In this document: piece after piece, positions 1-8,471 of the stretch
Layout of the letters: every line of letters starts with the position of its first letter
How positions within the stretch are numbered: the stretch's first letter is position 1
Assembly: GCA_025458165.1 (NCBI GenBank)
Contig: JALOTB010000032.1
Coordinates: 1-36,319 of the forward strand
DNA from: Chromatiaceae bacterium
Lineage (GTDB): Bacteria; Pseudomonadota; Gammaproteobacteria; Chromatiales; Chromatiaceae
Length of the DNA stretch: 36,319 nucleotides
Reading direction: 5' to 3'
Made by a program: the position numbers and the translations under genes
Notes under the pieces: generated by a model
What the model saw: only the letters and a program-made list of their open reading frames with translations
What the model was told of the DNA's origin: nothing
Databases searched by the model: none

Positions 1-2
1 TC

Positions 3-89
3 CGGTTGGTCTTTGACTACCTGCGCATGACCGCCAACTCTCAGCGCCCGCCGCGACCCCGCCCGATCCCCACAGGCCTAACTCGGTAG
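3..89 (+). CDS. possible 3' end of an upstream gene
   Basis: One forward frame is open from the window edge to a TAG at 87-89 and encodes 28 residues beginning RLVFDYLRMTANS. The first dozen residues look like ordinary protein; the rest is proline- and arginine-rich. It could be the C-terminus of a gene starting before the window, or chance. I do not recognise a family. The 190 bases between it and ccmA hold no other convincing gene. Confidence 0.22.
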   Translation, partial: RLVFDYLRMTANSQRPPRPRPIPTGLTR

Positions 90-123
90 AACGGATTTGT
101 CCTGGGACGGCCGCTGCTGGGAG

Positions 124-152
124 TTGTGTGATCAAGCGTCAGCGGGTACTGT
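124..152 (+). promoter_or_regulatory. candidate sigma-70 promoter for the ccm operon
   Basis: TTGTGT (124-129) and TACTGT (147-152) are separated by 17 bases and lie about 130 bases before ccmA. Each box matches the consensus at only about four positions, so this is a weak candidate. No clear Shine-Dalgarno sequence precedes the ccmA ATG at 282. Confidence 0.22.
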
Positions 153-281
153 TCGGACCCCGTCGCCATCCAGACGATGGCGAGACGAAGCCGCTAGAGC
201 TTCGGCTTTTCCGCACCACCAACCGACCACTGGAGCGCACACCGGCCGGGTTTCGCCCGACACCAGGCCCCAATATCCCCT

Positions 282-899
282 ATGCTGGATGTTTCCGATC
301 TCGAGTGCCGACGAGGCGACCGCACGCTGTTCTCCCAGCTCGCGTTCGCCGTTGAGCCCGGAACGCTGCTGCACGTGCGCGGCCGAAACGGTAGCGGGAA
401 GACGACCCTGCTGCGGGCCCTCTGTGGTCTGCTGATGCCAGAGACGGGCGAGATCCGGTGGAACGGCGAGCCGATCCGCCGGCTCGCCGAGGACTATCAT
501 CGCGACATGCTCTACTTCGGGCACCTCAACGGCATCAAGCACGACCTCTCGGGAATCGAGAACCTTCGGGTCGCGGCCATCCTGGACGACGATCGACCGG
601 ACGAGGCCGACCTGTGGGATGCCTTGGAGCAAATGGGCCTGAAGGGCTTCGAGGACCTCCCGACGAAGGTGCTTTCTCAGGGCCAGAAGAAGCGCGTCGC
701 CCTCGCCCGCCTGCTCCTCAGCCAGGCGCCGCTCTGGATCCTCGACGAGCCATTCACGGCGCTCGACACCGACGCGGTCGACCTCCTCCAGATGCTGATC
801 GCGCGCCACGTCGCCGACGACGGGATGGTGATCCTCACCACCCATCAAGAGGTGCCGCTGACCTCCGGCCAGATCCGCCGGCTCCATCTCGGGGGCTGA
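282..899 (+). CDS. ccmA: heme exporter ATP-binding subunit CcmA
   Basis: ATPase of the CcmABCD complex of System I cytochrome c maturation. With CcmB it uses ATP to release holo-CcmE from the CcmC complex at the inner membrane. The 205 residues match the usual family length. Visible motifs are Walker A GRNGSGKTT (34-42), ABC signature LSQGQ (131-135), Walker B LWILDEP (151-157) and the switch histidine H188. It is the first gene of the run ccmABCDEFGHI and is followed 8 bases later by ccmB. The order of genes and the intact nucleotide-binding motifs make the assignment firm. Confidence 0.96.
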   Translation: MLDVSDLECRRGDRTLFSQLAFAVEPGTLLHVRGRNGSGKTTLLRALCGLLMPETGEIRWNGEPIRRLAEDYHRDMLYFGHLNGIKHDLSGIENLRVAAILDDDRPDEADLWDALEQMGLKGFEDLPTKVLSQGQKKRVALARLLLSQAPLWILDEPFTALDTDAVDLLQMLIARHVADDGMVILTTHQEVPLTSGQIRRLHLGG

Positions 900-907
900 G
901 AGGCGAC

Positions 908-1579
908 ATGTGGCGCGTGTTCCTCTGTATCCTCGGGCGCGACATCACCCTGGCGATGCGCCGGCGCACGGATGTGCTGACCACGTTGTTCTTCTTCGTG
1001 ATCGTGGTCAGTCTGTTCCCGCTGGGCATCGGAACGGAGAAGCAGATCCTGCGCATCCTCGGCCCCGGCGTGGTCTGGGTTGCCGCGTTGCTCGCCTCCA
1101 TGCTGGCGCTCGAGCGGCTGTTCGCGGCCGACTACGAGGACGGCACCCTGGAGCAGATGCTGATGACGCCGCAACCGCTGGCGCTGCTGGTGCTCGCCAA
1201 GGTGACCGCCCACTGGCTGCTGACCGGCCTGCCGCTGGTGGCGATCGCCCCGCTCGTTGGGATGCAGTACCACTTGGACGACGTGGCCGTGGGCACCATG
1301 GTCCTGGCCTTGATGGTGGGCACCCCGATCCTGAGCCTGCTCGGGGCGATCGGCGCGGCCCTGACGTTGGGGTTGCGCGGGGGCGGGATACTGCTGTCGC
1401 TCCTCATCCTCCCCCTCTACATCCCGGTGCTCGTCTATGGCGCCGGCGCGGTGACCGTGAGTGCCGTCGACTTTGCCGACACTCAGCCCTACTTTTCCCT
1501 GCTGGGCGCCTTTCTCCTCCTCGCCCTGATCTTCTCCCCGCTGGCCGCGGCTGCGGCGCTGCGAATTTCGATCGAATAG
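908..1579 (+). CDS. ccmB: heme exporter membrane subunit CcmB
   Basis: Membrane partner of CcmA, 223 residues. It starts MWRVFLCILGRDITLAMRRR, the characteristic CcmB opening, followed by about six hydrophobic segments. The conserved cytoplasmic loop contains LERLFAADYEDGTLEQ, where the family contacts the ATPase. I chose the ATG at 908 because it lies 8 bases after the ccmA stop and gives the usual N-terminus; the reading frame itself is open much further upstream inside ccmA. Function in the complex is inferred from family and position. Confidence 0.95.
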   Translation: MWRVFLCILGRDITLAMRRRTDVLTTLFFFVIVVSLFPLGIGTEKQILRILGPGVVWVAALLASMLALERLFAADYEDGTLEQMLMTPQPLALLVLAKVTAHWLLTGLPLVAIAPLVGMQYHLDDVAVGTMVLALMVGTPILSLLGAIGAALTLGLRGGGILLSLLILPLYIPVLVYGAGAVTVSAVDFADTQPYFSLLGAFLLLALIFSPLAAAAALRISIE

Positions 1580-1601
1580 CTGCCAACTTTCGTACCTTGC
1601 G

Positions 1602-2348
1602 ATGAGTATTTTCCGCTACGCTGCCCCCGCGTCCTTCTACCCGCTCGCGGGTCGGCTGATTCCTTGGTTCGCCGCGATCGCGGCGGCAAGCATCCTGATC
1701 GGGCTCTACTGGGGTTTCTTCCAGACCCCCGATCAGCTCGGCGGGACCAACCCGCAAAAGGAGTACTACCGGATCATCTTCGTCCACGTGCCGGCGGCCT
1801 GGATGTCGATGTGGCTCTACTTGGTGCTCGCGGCCTGGTCCGCGGTCGGACTGGTGTTCAACACCCGGCTGTCGTTCATGATGGCACGCGCGGCGGCACC
1901 GACCGGGGCGATCTTCACCTTCCTCGCCTTGTGGACGGGCGCCTTCTGGGGCCGACCGAGCTGGGGGACCTACTGGGACTGGGACCCGCGGCTGACATCG
2001 GAGCTAATCCTGTTCTTCCTCTACATCGGCTACATCGCCCTGCACTCGGCCATCGACGACGCCCGTCGCGCCGATCGCGCCTCGGCCTTGCTCGCGATCG
2101 TCGGGCTGGTCATGCTTCCGGTGATCTTCTGGTCGATCAACTGCCCCGACCCCAACCAGTGTGCGGCGCTCCACCAGCGCTCGGACCTCTCCCAGATGGA
2201 GTCGAACATCTTCCGCGCCATGATGCTGATGACCTTCGGTTTTTGGATGTACTCCTTCGCCGCGGTCTTCATGCGGGTGCGCGGCATCATCCTGAGCCGC
2301 GAGGCCGAATCGGCCTGGGTGCGCGCACTGGTGGAGGCCAAGGCGTGA
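1602..2348 (+). CDS. ccmC: heme-handling protein CcmC, with two unusual cysteines
   Basis: Six-helix member of the heme-handling protein family, 248 residues. It binds heme at the periplasmic face and loads it onto CcmE. The tryptophan-rich motif is present as WGTYWDWDPR (121-130). The two expected heme-ligand histidines are H62 (in VHVPAAW) and H191 (in LHQ). The odd point is the loop before H191: well-known CcmC proteins such as E. coli's read roughly WWNTLHQ, whereas here it is NCPDPNQCAALHQ, which loses the paired tryptophans and adds C181 and C187. It is preceded by ccmB (22-base gap) and followed closely by ccmD. Confidence 0.95.
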   Translation: MSIFRYAAPASFYPLAGRLIPWFAAIAAASILIGLYWGFFQTPDQLGGTNPQKEYYRIIFVHVPAAWMSMWLYLVLAAWSAVGLVFNTRLSFMMARAAAPTGAIFTFLALWTGAFWGRPSWGTYWDWDPRLTSELILFFLYIGYIALHSAIDDARRADRASALLAIVGLVMLPVIFWSINCPDPNQCAALHQRSDLSQMESNIFRAMMLMTFGFWMYSFAAVFMRVRGIILSREAESAWVRALVEAKA

Positions 2349-2353
2349 GCGTG

Positions 2354-2521
2354 ATGGAGTTCCTGTCGCAGGGCGGATATGCCTACTTCGTCTGGGCGTC
2401 GTACGGCGCCGCCCTCGTCCTACTCGTCGGCGAGATGGTTCAACTTCGCCGCACCCATCGAACCATTTTGACGCGTCTCGGTCGATTGCTCCGGATGCGC
2501 CCCCGTGGAGGAGACTCATGA
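2354..2521 (+). CDS. ccmD: heme exporter small subunit CcmD
   Basis: Small single-pass protein of 55 residues that stabilises the CcmABC-CcmE complex. The family pattern is visible: a short N-terminus with GGYAYFVWASYGAAL leading into one hydrophobic helix (about 9-28), then a basic cytoplasmic tail LRRTHRTILTRLGRLLR. The ATG at 2354 gives the standard start. In-frame GTG codons at 2345 (overlapping the ccmC stop) and 2351 are alternatives that would add one to three residues. It overlaps ccmE by the sequence ATGA. Confidence 0.92.
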   Translation: MEFLSQGGYAYFVWASYGAALVLLVGEMVQLRRTHRTILTRLGRLLRMRPRGGDS

Positions 2522-2973
2522 AAGCCAGACAGAAGCGCCTGCTGTTCGTCGCACTCGGTGTCGTCGGGGTCGGCGTCGCCGCCAGCCTCGCCTTGAGCGC
2601 CCTGCGCAGCAACATCTCGTATTTTTTCAGCCCGTCGCAGGTGATGGCCAATGAGGCGCCGGCCGAGGCGGTCTTCCGTCTAGGCGGGTTGGTCGTCGAT
2701 GACAGCATCGCGCGCCAGGAAGACGGACTCACCGTGCACTTTGCGGTGACCGACAACGCCGAGACGGTGCGGGTGAGCTACACCGGTATCCTCCCTGACC
2801 TGTTCGGCGAGGGTCAGGGGGTGGTCACCAAGGGACGGCTGGGCGGCGACGGGGTCTTCTACGCCGAGGAGGTCCTCGCCAAGCACGACGAATCCTACCT
2901 GCCACCCGAGGTCGCAAGCTCGCTTAAGGAAGCTCACGTCCAGGGTGTGGTCGACGCGGTAACTCAGAAATGA
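2518..2973 (+). CDS. ccmE: periplasmic heme chaperone CcmE
   Basis: Membrane-anchored heme chaperone, 151 residues. It has an N-terminal signal-anchor (about 8-28) and an OB-fold beta domain. It covalently binds heme through the histidine of the motif KHDESY (H123, with Y127), then passes it to CcmF. A strong ribosome binding site (GGAGGAG) precedes the ATG, which overlaps the ccmD stop as ATGA. The C-terminal tail after LPPE is short. All signature residues are present, so the assignment is secure. Confidence 0.96.
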   Translation: MKARQKRLLFVALGVVGVGVAASLALSALRSNISYFFSPSQVMANEAPAEAVFRLGGLVVDDSIARQEDGLTVHFAVTDNAETVRVSYTGILPDLFGEGQGVVTKGRLGGDGVFYAEEVLAKHDESYLPPEVASSLKEAHVQGVVDAVTQK

Positions 2974-4961
2974 TCCCCGAGATCGGCCACTTCGCACTGA
3001 TCCTTGCGCTCGGGATCGCCGTCATCCAGGCGGCCTTTCCGCTCGCCGGCTCGTTCACCCGCAACCAGGCGTGGATGGGCATGGCCCGACCACTCGCCTG
3101 GGGCCAGCTCCTCTTCATCGCGATCGCCTTCGCCGCCTTGCTGCAGGCATTCCAGGCCGATGATTTCTCCGTCGCCTATGTGGCCCACAACTCCAACACG
3201 CTGACGCCGCAGGTCTACAAGATCTCCGCGATCTGGGGGGCGCACGAGGGCTCGCTGCTCCTCTGGGCGCTGTTCCTCGCGGCGTGGGGCGCCGCGGTCG
3301 CCGGGTTCAGCCGCAACCTGCCGCTGGACATGGTGGCCCGCGTCCTGGCGGTCATGGGGATGGTGAGCATCGGCTTTTTGCTCTTCATGCTCTTGACCTC
3401 CAACCCATTCGACCGGCTTTTCCCAATCCCACCCGAGGGGCGCGACCTCAACCCCCTCCTCCAGGACCCCGGACTCGCCATCCATCCGCCGATGCTCTAC
3501 ATGGGCTACGTCGGCTTCTCGGTGGCCTTCGCCTTCGCCATCGCGGCCCTGCTCGGCGGCCGGCTGGATGCCGCCTGGGCGCGCTGGTCGCGACCCTGGA
3601 CGACCGTCGCCTGGGTATCCCTTACCTTGGGTATCGCGCTGGGGAGCTGGTGGGCCTACTACGAGCTCGGTTGGGGCGGCTGGTGGTTCTGGGACCCGGT
3701 CGAAAACGCCTCGCTGATGCCCTGGCTGGCGGGCACCGCACTCATCCATTCACTCGCGGTCACCGAGAAGCGCGGGGCCTTCAAGACCTGGACCGTGCTG
3801 CTCGCGCTCTTCACCTTCTCGCTCAGCCTGCTCGGCACCTTCTTGGTGCGCTCGGGCGTGCTGACCTCGGTGCACGCCTTCGCCACCGATCCGACGCGCG
3901 GCACCTTCATCCTAATCTTCTTGTGCATCGTCATCGGCGGCTCGCTCGCACTCTATGCCTGGCGGGCCCCAGCGGTCTCCGGGGGCGGCCGATTCGATCT
4001 GTTCTCACGCGAGAGCTTCCTGCTCACGAACAACCTGCTCCTGACCCTGATCACGCTGCTGGTGCTGCTCGGCACCCTCGCCCCACTGATCTACGAGGCG
4101 ATGAACTGGGGCAAGATCTCGGTCGGCTTCCCGTGGTTCAACACCATGTTCGTAGCGGTCACGCCGTTCCTCGCCCTCTTCATGGGCGTGGGACAGATGA
4201 CCCGCTGGAAGCATGACGAGCCCGAGCGGCTCGCCCGCGAGCTGTGGCTCGCGCTCGTCATCGCCGCCGTCGCCGCGATCGCCACCGCGGTGTTCATGCC
4301 GCTCGGCTCCGACACCCTGTTGCTCGTGCCGCTGGGCATCGGGCTTGCCGTCTGGGTGCTGACCTCGCACCTCGCCGGGCTGCGCGAGCGGCTGCGCCAC
4401 AAACGGGGCTTCGGGGCCATGCTGTCGGATATGACCGGCAACGGGCGCAGCTACTACGGGATGCTCATCGCCCACCTCGGTGTCGCCATGTTCATCGTCG
4501 GCATCACCATGGTCTCGAACTTCGACCTCGAGAAGGATGTGCGCATGGCCCCCGGCGACACGCAGGAGGCGGCCGGCTATCGTTTCGAGTTCTTGGGTGT
4601 CCGCGACAAGCAAGGCCCCAACTTCCAGTCGCAGAAAGGCCACTTCCGCGTCTACCAGGGCGATCGTCAGATCGCCGAGCTCTGGCCGGAGAAGCGCACC
4701 TATGTCGCATCGCGTCAGACCATGACCGAGGCGTCGATCAACGCCGGCTTCCTACGCGACCTCTATGTCTCACTCGGCGAGCCGGTGGGCACGAGCGGCG
4801 ACTGGGCCTTGCGTATCTACTACAAGCCCTACGTCCGCTGGATCTGGCTCGGCGCGATCCTGATGGGCCTCGGCGGGCTGCTCGCGATCACCGATCGGCG
4901 CTACCGTACGGCGACCAAGGCCATCCGGGTCCCCGCGGGCGCCGCGGCCGCGAGGGGCTGA
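2970..4961 (+). CDS. ccmF: cytochrome c heme lyase subunit CcmF
   Basis: Large multi-pass inner-membrane protein, 663 residues, normal for the family. It attaches heme from CcmE to the CXXCH motifs of apocytochromes c, working with CcmH and CcmI. The tryptophan-rich motif GWGGWWFWDPVENASL lies at 234-249, with candidate heme-ligand histidines H172 (IHPP) and H260. A large periplasmic domain near residues 515-610 precedes the last helix. The start overlaps the ccmE stop as ATGA, indicating translational coupling. Confidence 0.97.
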   Translation: MIPEIGHFALILALGIAVIQAAFPLAGSFTRNQAWMGMARPLAWGQLLFIAIAFAALLQAFQADDFSVAYVAHNSNTLTPQVYKISAIWGAHEGSLLLWALFLAAWGAAVAGFSRNLPLDMVARVLAVMGMVSIGFLLFMLLTSNPFDRLFPIPPEGRDLNPLLQDPGLAIHPPMLYMGYVGFSVAFAFAIAALLGGRLDAAWARWSRPWTTVAWVSLTLGIALGSWWAYYELGWGGWWFWDPVENASLMPWLAGTALIHSLAVTEKRGAFKTWTVLLALFTFSLSLLGTFLVRSGVLTSVHAFATDPTRGTFILIFLCIVIGGSLALYAWRAPAVSGGGRFDLFSRESFLLTNNLLLTLITLLVLLGTLAPLIYEAMNWGKISVGFPWFNTMFVAVTPFLALFMGVGQMTRWKHDEPERLARELWLALVIAAVAAIATAVFMPLGSDTLLLVPLGIGLAVWVLTSHLAGLRERLRHKRGFGAMLSDMTGNGRSYYGMLIAHLGVAMFIVGITMVSNFDLEKDVRMAPGDTQEAAGYRFEFLGVRDKQGPNFQSQKGHFRVYQGDRQIAELWPEKRTYVASRQTMTEASINAGFLRDLYVSLGEPVGTSGDWALRIYYKPYVRWIWLGAILMGLGGLLAITDRRYRTATKAIRVPAGAAAARG

Positions 4962-4964
4962 GCG

Positions 4965-5507
4965 ATGTCCCAGTCGGTGAAGTTCCTCACCCCGCTGGCG
5001 CTCTTTCTAGCGCTGGTCGTCTTGTTGTTCTACGGCCTCGGGACCGACCCACGCAAGGTCCCCTCGCCGCTGATCGGCAAGCCCGCGCCGGAGTTCGTCT
5101 TGCCGGTGCTCGGGGAGCCGCAGCGCACGGTATCCAACCAGGCCCTCCTGGGCCAGGTCTCGCTAGTCAACGTGTGGGCCTCCTGGTGCGTGTCCTGCCG
5201 GGCCGAGCACGCCGAGCTGATGCGGCTCGCGCGCGAGGAGAAGGACATCCAGATCTTCGGCCTCAACTGGAAGGACGAGGCCCCGGACGCCCTGCGCATG
5301 CTGCGCCAGACCGGCAACCCCTACGTGGTCAGCGCCTATGACCCGGACAATCAGGTCGGCATCCACTTCGGTGTCTACGGGGCGCCTGAGACCTTCGTGG
5401 TCGACCAGCAAGGCATCATTCGACACAAGCACATCGGACCCATTGACCGGCGCGCGTGGGAGGAAACCCTGCGCCCGCTGGTCCAGCAGATCAAGGCAGA
5501 GAGTTGA
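4965..5507 (+). CDS. ccmG: thiol:disulfide interchange protein CcmG/DsbE
   Basis: Membrane-anchored periplasmic thioredoxin-like protein, 180 residues. It keeps apocytochrome CXXCH cysteines reduced before heme attachment. The N-terminal anchor is at about 8-25. The active site reads WASWCVSC (C75 and C78); the intervening VS differs from the PT of E. coli DsbE. The family cis-proline stretch GVYGAPETFVVD follows later. A GAGGGG ribosome binding site precedes the ATG. The gene overlaps ccmH by TTGA. Confidence 0.95.
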   Translation: MSQSVKFLTPLALFLALVVLLFYGLGTDPRKVPSPLIGKPAPEFVLPVLGEPQRTVSNQALLGQVSLVNVWASWCVSCRAEHAELMRLAREEKDIQIFGLNWKDEAPDALRMLRQTGNPYVVSAYDPDNQVGIHFGVYGAPETFVVDQQGIIRHKHIGPIDRRAWEETLRPLVQQIKAES

Positions 5508-6016
5508 GCAAGAAACGATGGCTGCCGGCGGCCGTATTGGCCGGCCTCGTGGCGGCGTCCCCGGTGGGCGCCTTCACCCTTGAGGAGTACACCTTCGACG
5601 ACCCCGCCCGCGCGGCGGATTTTCGCAAGCTGATCGAGGAGCTGCGCTGCCTGGTCTGCCAGAACGAGTCCCTGGCGGCCTCCCAGGCGGGGCTGGCCAA
5701 GGACCTGCGCGACGAGGTCTACCGCATGCTCCAGGAGGGCAAGTCGCGTGAGGAGATCGTGACCTTCCTGGTGGCCCGCTATGGCGACTTCGTCCTCTTC
5801 GCCCCCCCGGTCAAGCCCTCCACCTATCCGCTCTGGTTCGGGCCCCTGTTGATTGGCGGCGTTGGGGCCTTCTTCCTCGCCCGTGTCCTGCTGCGCAAGA
5901 AAGAGAGTACCGAGGCCGAGCTCTCGGCCGAGGAGCGCGAGCGGCTTCAGGCCCTGCTCGCCGCCGAATCCGGGGATGGCAAGCCCACCCAACCGCGGCA
6001 TAAGGAGCGCGCATGA
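5504..6016 (+). CDS. ccmH: cytochrome c maturation protein CcmH, TTG start
   Basis: Thiol-reducing component of the heme ligation complex, 170 residues. A signal peptide (about 1-23) precedes the domain carrying the LRCLVCQN motif (C49 and C52), followed by one membrane helix near 108-130 and a charged tail. This is the short form without the TPR domain that is fused in E. coli; that part is the separate ccmI downstream. I place the start at the TTG overlapping the ccmG stop (TTGA), since it yields a typical signal peptide. An in-frame ATG at 5456 would add 16 residues that do not look like a signal sequence. Confidence 0.93.
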   Translation: MSKKRWLPAAVLAGLVAASPVGAFTLEEYTFDDPARAADFRKLIEELRCLVCQNESLAASQAGLAKDLRDEVYRMLQEGKSREEIVTFLVARYGDFVLFAPPVKPSTYPLWFGPLLIGGVGAFFLARVLLRKKESTEAELSAEERERLQALLAAESGDGKPTQPRHKERA

Positions 6017-7320
6017 CCACGTTTTGGATCCTCGCCGCCGGGCTCATCGGCCTGGCGCTCCTGTTCGTCATCCCCCCGCTCCTCGCCCGTCATGTACCGG
6101 CGACCGGCCCCGACCAGGACGAGCTCAACCTGGCGATCTTCCGCACTCAGCTCGCGGAGCTGGAGGCCGATCTCGCCGACGGCAAGCTAGACCGGACCCA
6201 GTACAACGCGGCGCGCCGCGATCTGGAGCGCGAGCTGCTGCACGACGTGAGCGGAGCAGCCGGGGACACCGCCACCACCGGCGGCGGACGCTGGGCCGCC
6301 CTGTTCCTCGCGATCGCGGTGCCGGCCTCCGCCATCGGGCTCTACCTGCACATCGGCCACAGCGAGCTCATCCCGCGCCTGCAGCTCGCGGCGGGGCAGA
6401 CGGCCGACCTTCCGCCAGGGCATCCGGCGGGCGAAGAACGGCCCGCGCTCGACGAGCTCGTTGCGCGGCTGGCGCAGCGGATGGAGCAGGACCCGGATAA
6501 CGTGGACGGTTGGGTCATGCTCGGGCGCAGCTATCTGGCGGTCGGTCGGCCCGATGAGGCAGCGACCGCCCTGGAGCGCGCCTACCGACTGGCACCGAAC
6601 CAACCGGAGGTCCTGCTCTCCTACGCCCAGGCCGTTGCAGCCGCGCAGGACGGAGTCCTGGCGGGGCGCCCCGAGGAGCTGGTCCGCGCCGCCCTCGCCG
6701 CCGATCCGAACAATATCAACGCCCGCTTCTTGGAGGGGCTGGTCGCTTACCAGGGCGCGCGCTTCACCGAGGCCGCGGCGCGCTGGGAGGCGGTGCTCGC
6801 CCTCGTCGATCCGCAGAGCGAGGACGCCGCGGAGCTGCGCGAAGCGATCGCCGAGGCCCGCGCTCAGGCCGGCGGCGGTCACGACGATGCCCCATCCACC
6901 CCGGAGTCGGCCAGCCAGGCCAAGGCCGGCCCGGCCGCCACAGCCACGCAACCGACCGCCGGCCAGGCCGCGGCGAGCATGGTGACCGTCGAGGTGTCGC
7001 TGGCCGAGCCGCTCTGGTCCAAGGCCAACGTCAACGACACCGTCTTCGTCTACGCCAAGGCGGCCGCGGGCCCGCCGATGCCGCTCGCGGTCAAACAGGC
7101 GAAGGTCGGCGACCTCCCGATCCGAGTCACCCTCGACGACAGCATGGCGATGATGCCGGCCATGCGCCTGTCAGCCTTCCCAGAGGTGATCGTCGGGGCA
7201 CGGATCTCGCGCAGCGGTCTCGCGACCCCCCAGAGCGGCGACTTCGAGGGCGAGGTCGGGCCGGTCACCCCGGGCCAACCCTCGCCGGTCGCGGTGCTGA
7301 TCGCCCACACCCGGCCCTGA
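6013..7320 (+). CDS. ccmI: cytochrome c maturation TPR protein CcmI
   Basis: Apocytochrome c chaperone (CycH-type), 435 residues. Two membrane helices (about 4-24 and 97-116) flank a cytoplasmic charged region. Periplasmic TPR repeats follow at about 150-290, including DNVDGWVMLGRSYLAVGR and PDEAATALERAYRLAPNQ. An alanine-rich linker leads to a beta-rich C-terminal domain with the typical VFVYAKAAAGPPMPLAV. The start overlaps the ccmH stop and has an AAGGAG ribosome binding site. It completes the ccmABCDEFGHI set. Confidence 0.94.
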   Translation: MTTFWILAAGLIGLALLFVIPPLLARHVPATGPDQDELNLAIFRTQLAELEADLADGKLDRTQYNAARRDLERELLHDVSGAAGDTATTGGGRWAALFLAIAVPASAIGLYLHIGHSELIPRLQLAAGQTADLPPGHPAGEERPALDELVARLAQRMEQDPDNVDGWVMLGRSYLAVGRPDEAATALERAYRLAPNQPEVLLSYAQAVAAAQDGVLAGRPEELVRAALAADPNNINARFLEGLVAYQGARFTEAAARWEAVLALVDPQSEDAAELREAIAEARAQAGGGHDDAPSTPESASQAKAGPAATATQPTAGQAAASMVTVEVSLAEPLWSKANVNDTVFVYAKAAAGPPMPLAVKQAKVGDLPIRVTLDDSMAMMPAMRLSAFPEVIVGARISRSGLATPQSGDFEGEVGPVTPGQPSPVAVLIAHTRP

Positions 7321-7337
7321 CGCCGACAGCGCTCGGC

Positions 7338-8453
7338 GTGCTGGCCGGCTACTTACCGCTGGCGGGCTGGGCCGGCGCGATCCTCGCGCTGCCGCCGCTG
7401 GGCGCTTGGCTCGCCGGACAGCCGTTCGATCAATACCTTCGGTTTCCGCTCGCGGTTCGGGCATTCGACCCCCTGCCGGTCGCCGCACCCCTCTTCTGGG
7501 CGGGCTCGGCTATCGGCGCCGGGCTGCTCCTGACCGTCTACTGGCTCGTCCGGCCGCGCCGGCCGCTGCCGCCATCGCCGACGCCAGGCACCGGCACCAA
7601 GGTGGGAACCGGTTTGCCCGTCTGGGGCTGGAGTGGGGCGCTCGCCATCGCCGTCGCCGGTTTCCTGCCGGCCCTGGGACTCGCCGTCCTACTCCTCGGG
7701 CTGACCTTGCTTGCGAACGGGCTCACTCGGCAGCGCACCGGCTCCTGCCTGCTCACCCGCCGCCCCGGGTTTCTCGCCGCCATGCTGCCGGCCGGCATCC
7801 TGCTCGGCTGGCTCTACCACTGGCTCAACCTCTTTCTCCAGCTCTGGCACTACCCGGACGCCGGCTCGGCCTTGCCCTTCGCCCTGACCCGAACGCTGGA
7901 GTACGCCCTGCTCCTACCCGCGATGTTGAGCCTGCGGCAGTGGCTGGCGTCATTTCCGCGACTCTTGGGCTCGGCCCAGCGCGGAATGACGGTTGACGGC
8001 ACCATCGACGGCTGGGCGGCCGGCTGGATGTTGGTCGCATTGGCCACCCTGGGGCTCCTCAGCGCTGGCGTCTGGCCGGACTGGATCTATCCGTTGACCT
8101 GGACCGCGCCACTGCTCCTGGCGCTCGGTCTGGCGATGATCCGCGGCCGACCGACCCCGTTCGCCGGCATCTGGGAGGGTGACTGGAGCCGCGTGCTGCT
8201 GCCGTCCGGGGCGGCCCTGCTGCTCGGGGCGATCGTCCAGCTCTGGGGCACGCTGGTCGGCGCGGGCTGGACGCTCACCCTGCCTTTGCTCGACGGCGCC
8301 CGTGTGCTCGGGTTGCCGGCCCTCGCCTACCTTGGGTTCGTGCCGCTCGGACTGCTCGCGATCTGGCTGGCCGACCAGCTCGCACGCCCTTGGCGCAACC
8401 GGCCGCTCAAGCGCTTCCCCAAGTTCCCCATCAAGGTCGTGATCAAGCCCTGA
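7338..8453 (+). CDS. multi-pass membrane protein of unknown function
   Basis: Protein of 371 residues that I do not recognise. It contains about nine to eleven hydrophobic helices, a proline-rich cytoplasmic loop near residues 72-92, a tryptophan/tyrosine-rich segment GWLYHWLNLFLQLWHYPD, and a basic C-terminus (RNRPLKRFPKFPIKVVIKP). It starts with GTG 17 bases after ccmI and reads in the same direction, so it is probably co-transcribed with the ccm operon. That position is the only clue to function. It is not CcmB, CcmC or CcmF: no tryptophan-rich heme motif is present. Confidence 0.72.
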   Translation: MLAGYLPLAGWAGAILALPPLGAWLAGQPFDQYLRFPLAVRAFDPLPVAAPLFWAGSAIGAGLLLTVYWLVRPRRPLPPSPTPGTGTKVGTGLPVWGWSGALAIAVAGFLPALGLAVLLLGLTLLANGLTRQRTGSCLLTRRPGFLAAMLPAGILLGWLYHWLNLFLQLWHYPDAGSALPFALTRTLEYALLLPAMLSLRQWLASFPRLLGSAQRGMTVDGTIDGWAAGWMLVALATLGLLSAGVWPDWIYPLTWTAPLLLALGLAMIRGRPTPFAGIWEGDWSRVLLPSGAALLLGAIVQLWGTLVGAGWTLTLPLLDGARVLGLPALAYLGFVPLGLLAIWLADQLARPWRNRPLKRFPKFPIKVVIKP

Positions 8454-8471
8454 GCTCGGACTGGGGTTCGG

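Noticed and set aside
132..887. Long minus-strand frame opposite ccmA
   Set aside because: It mirrors ccmA codon positions in GC-rich DNA. Its translation has no family resemblance, whereas ccmA shows all ABC motifs.
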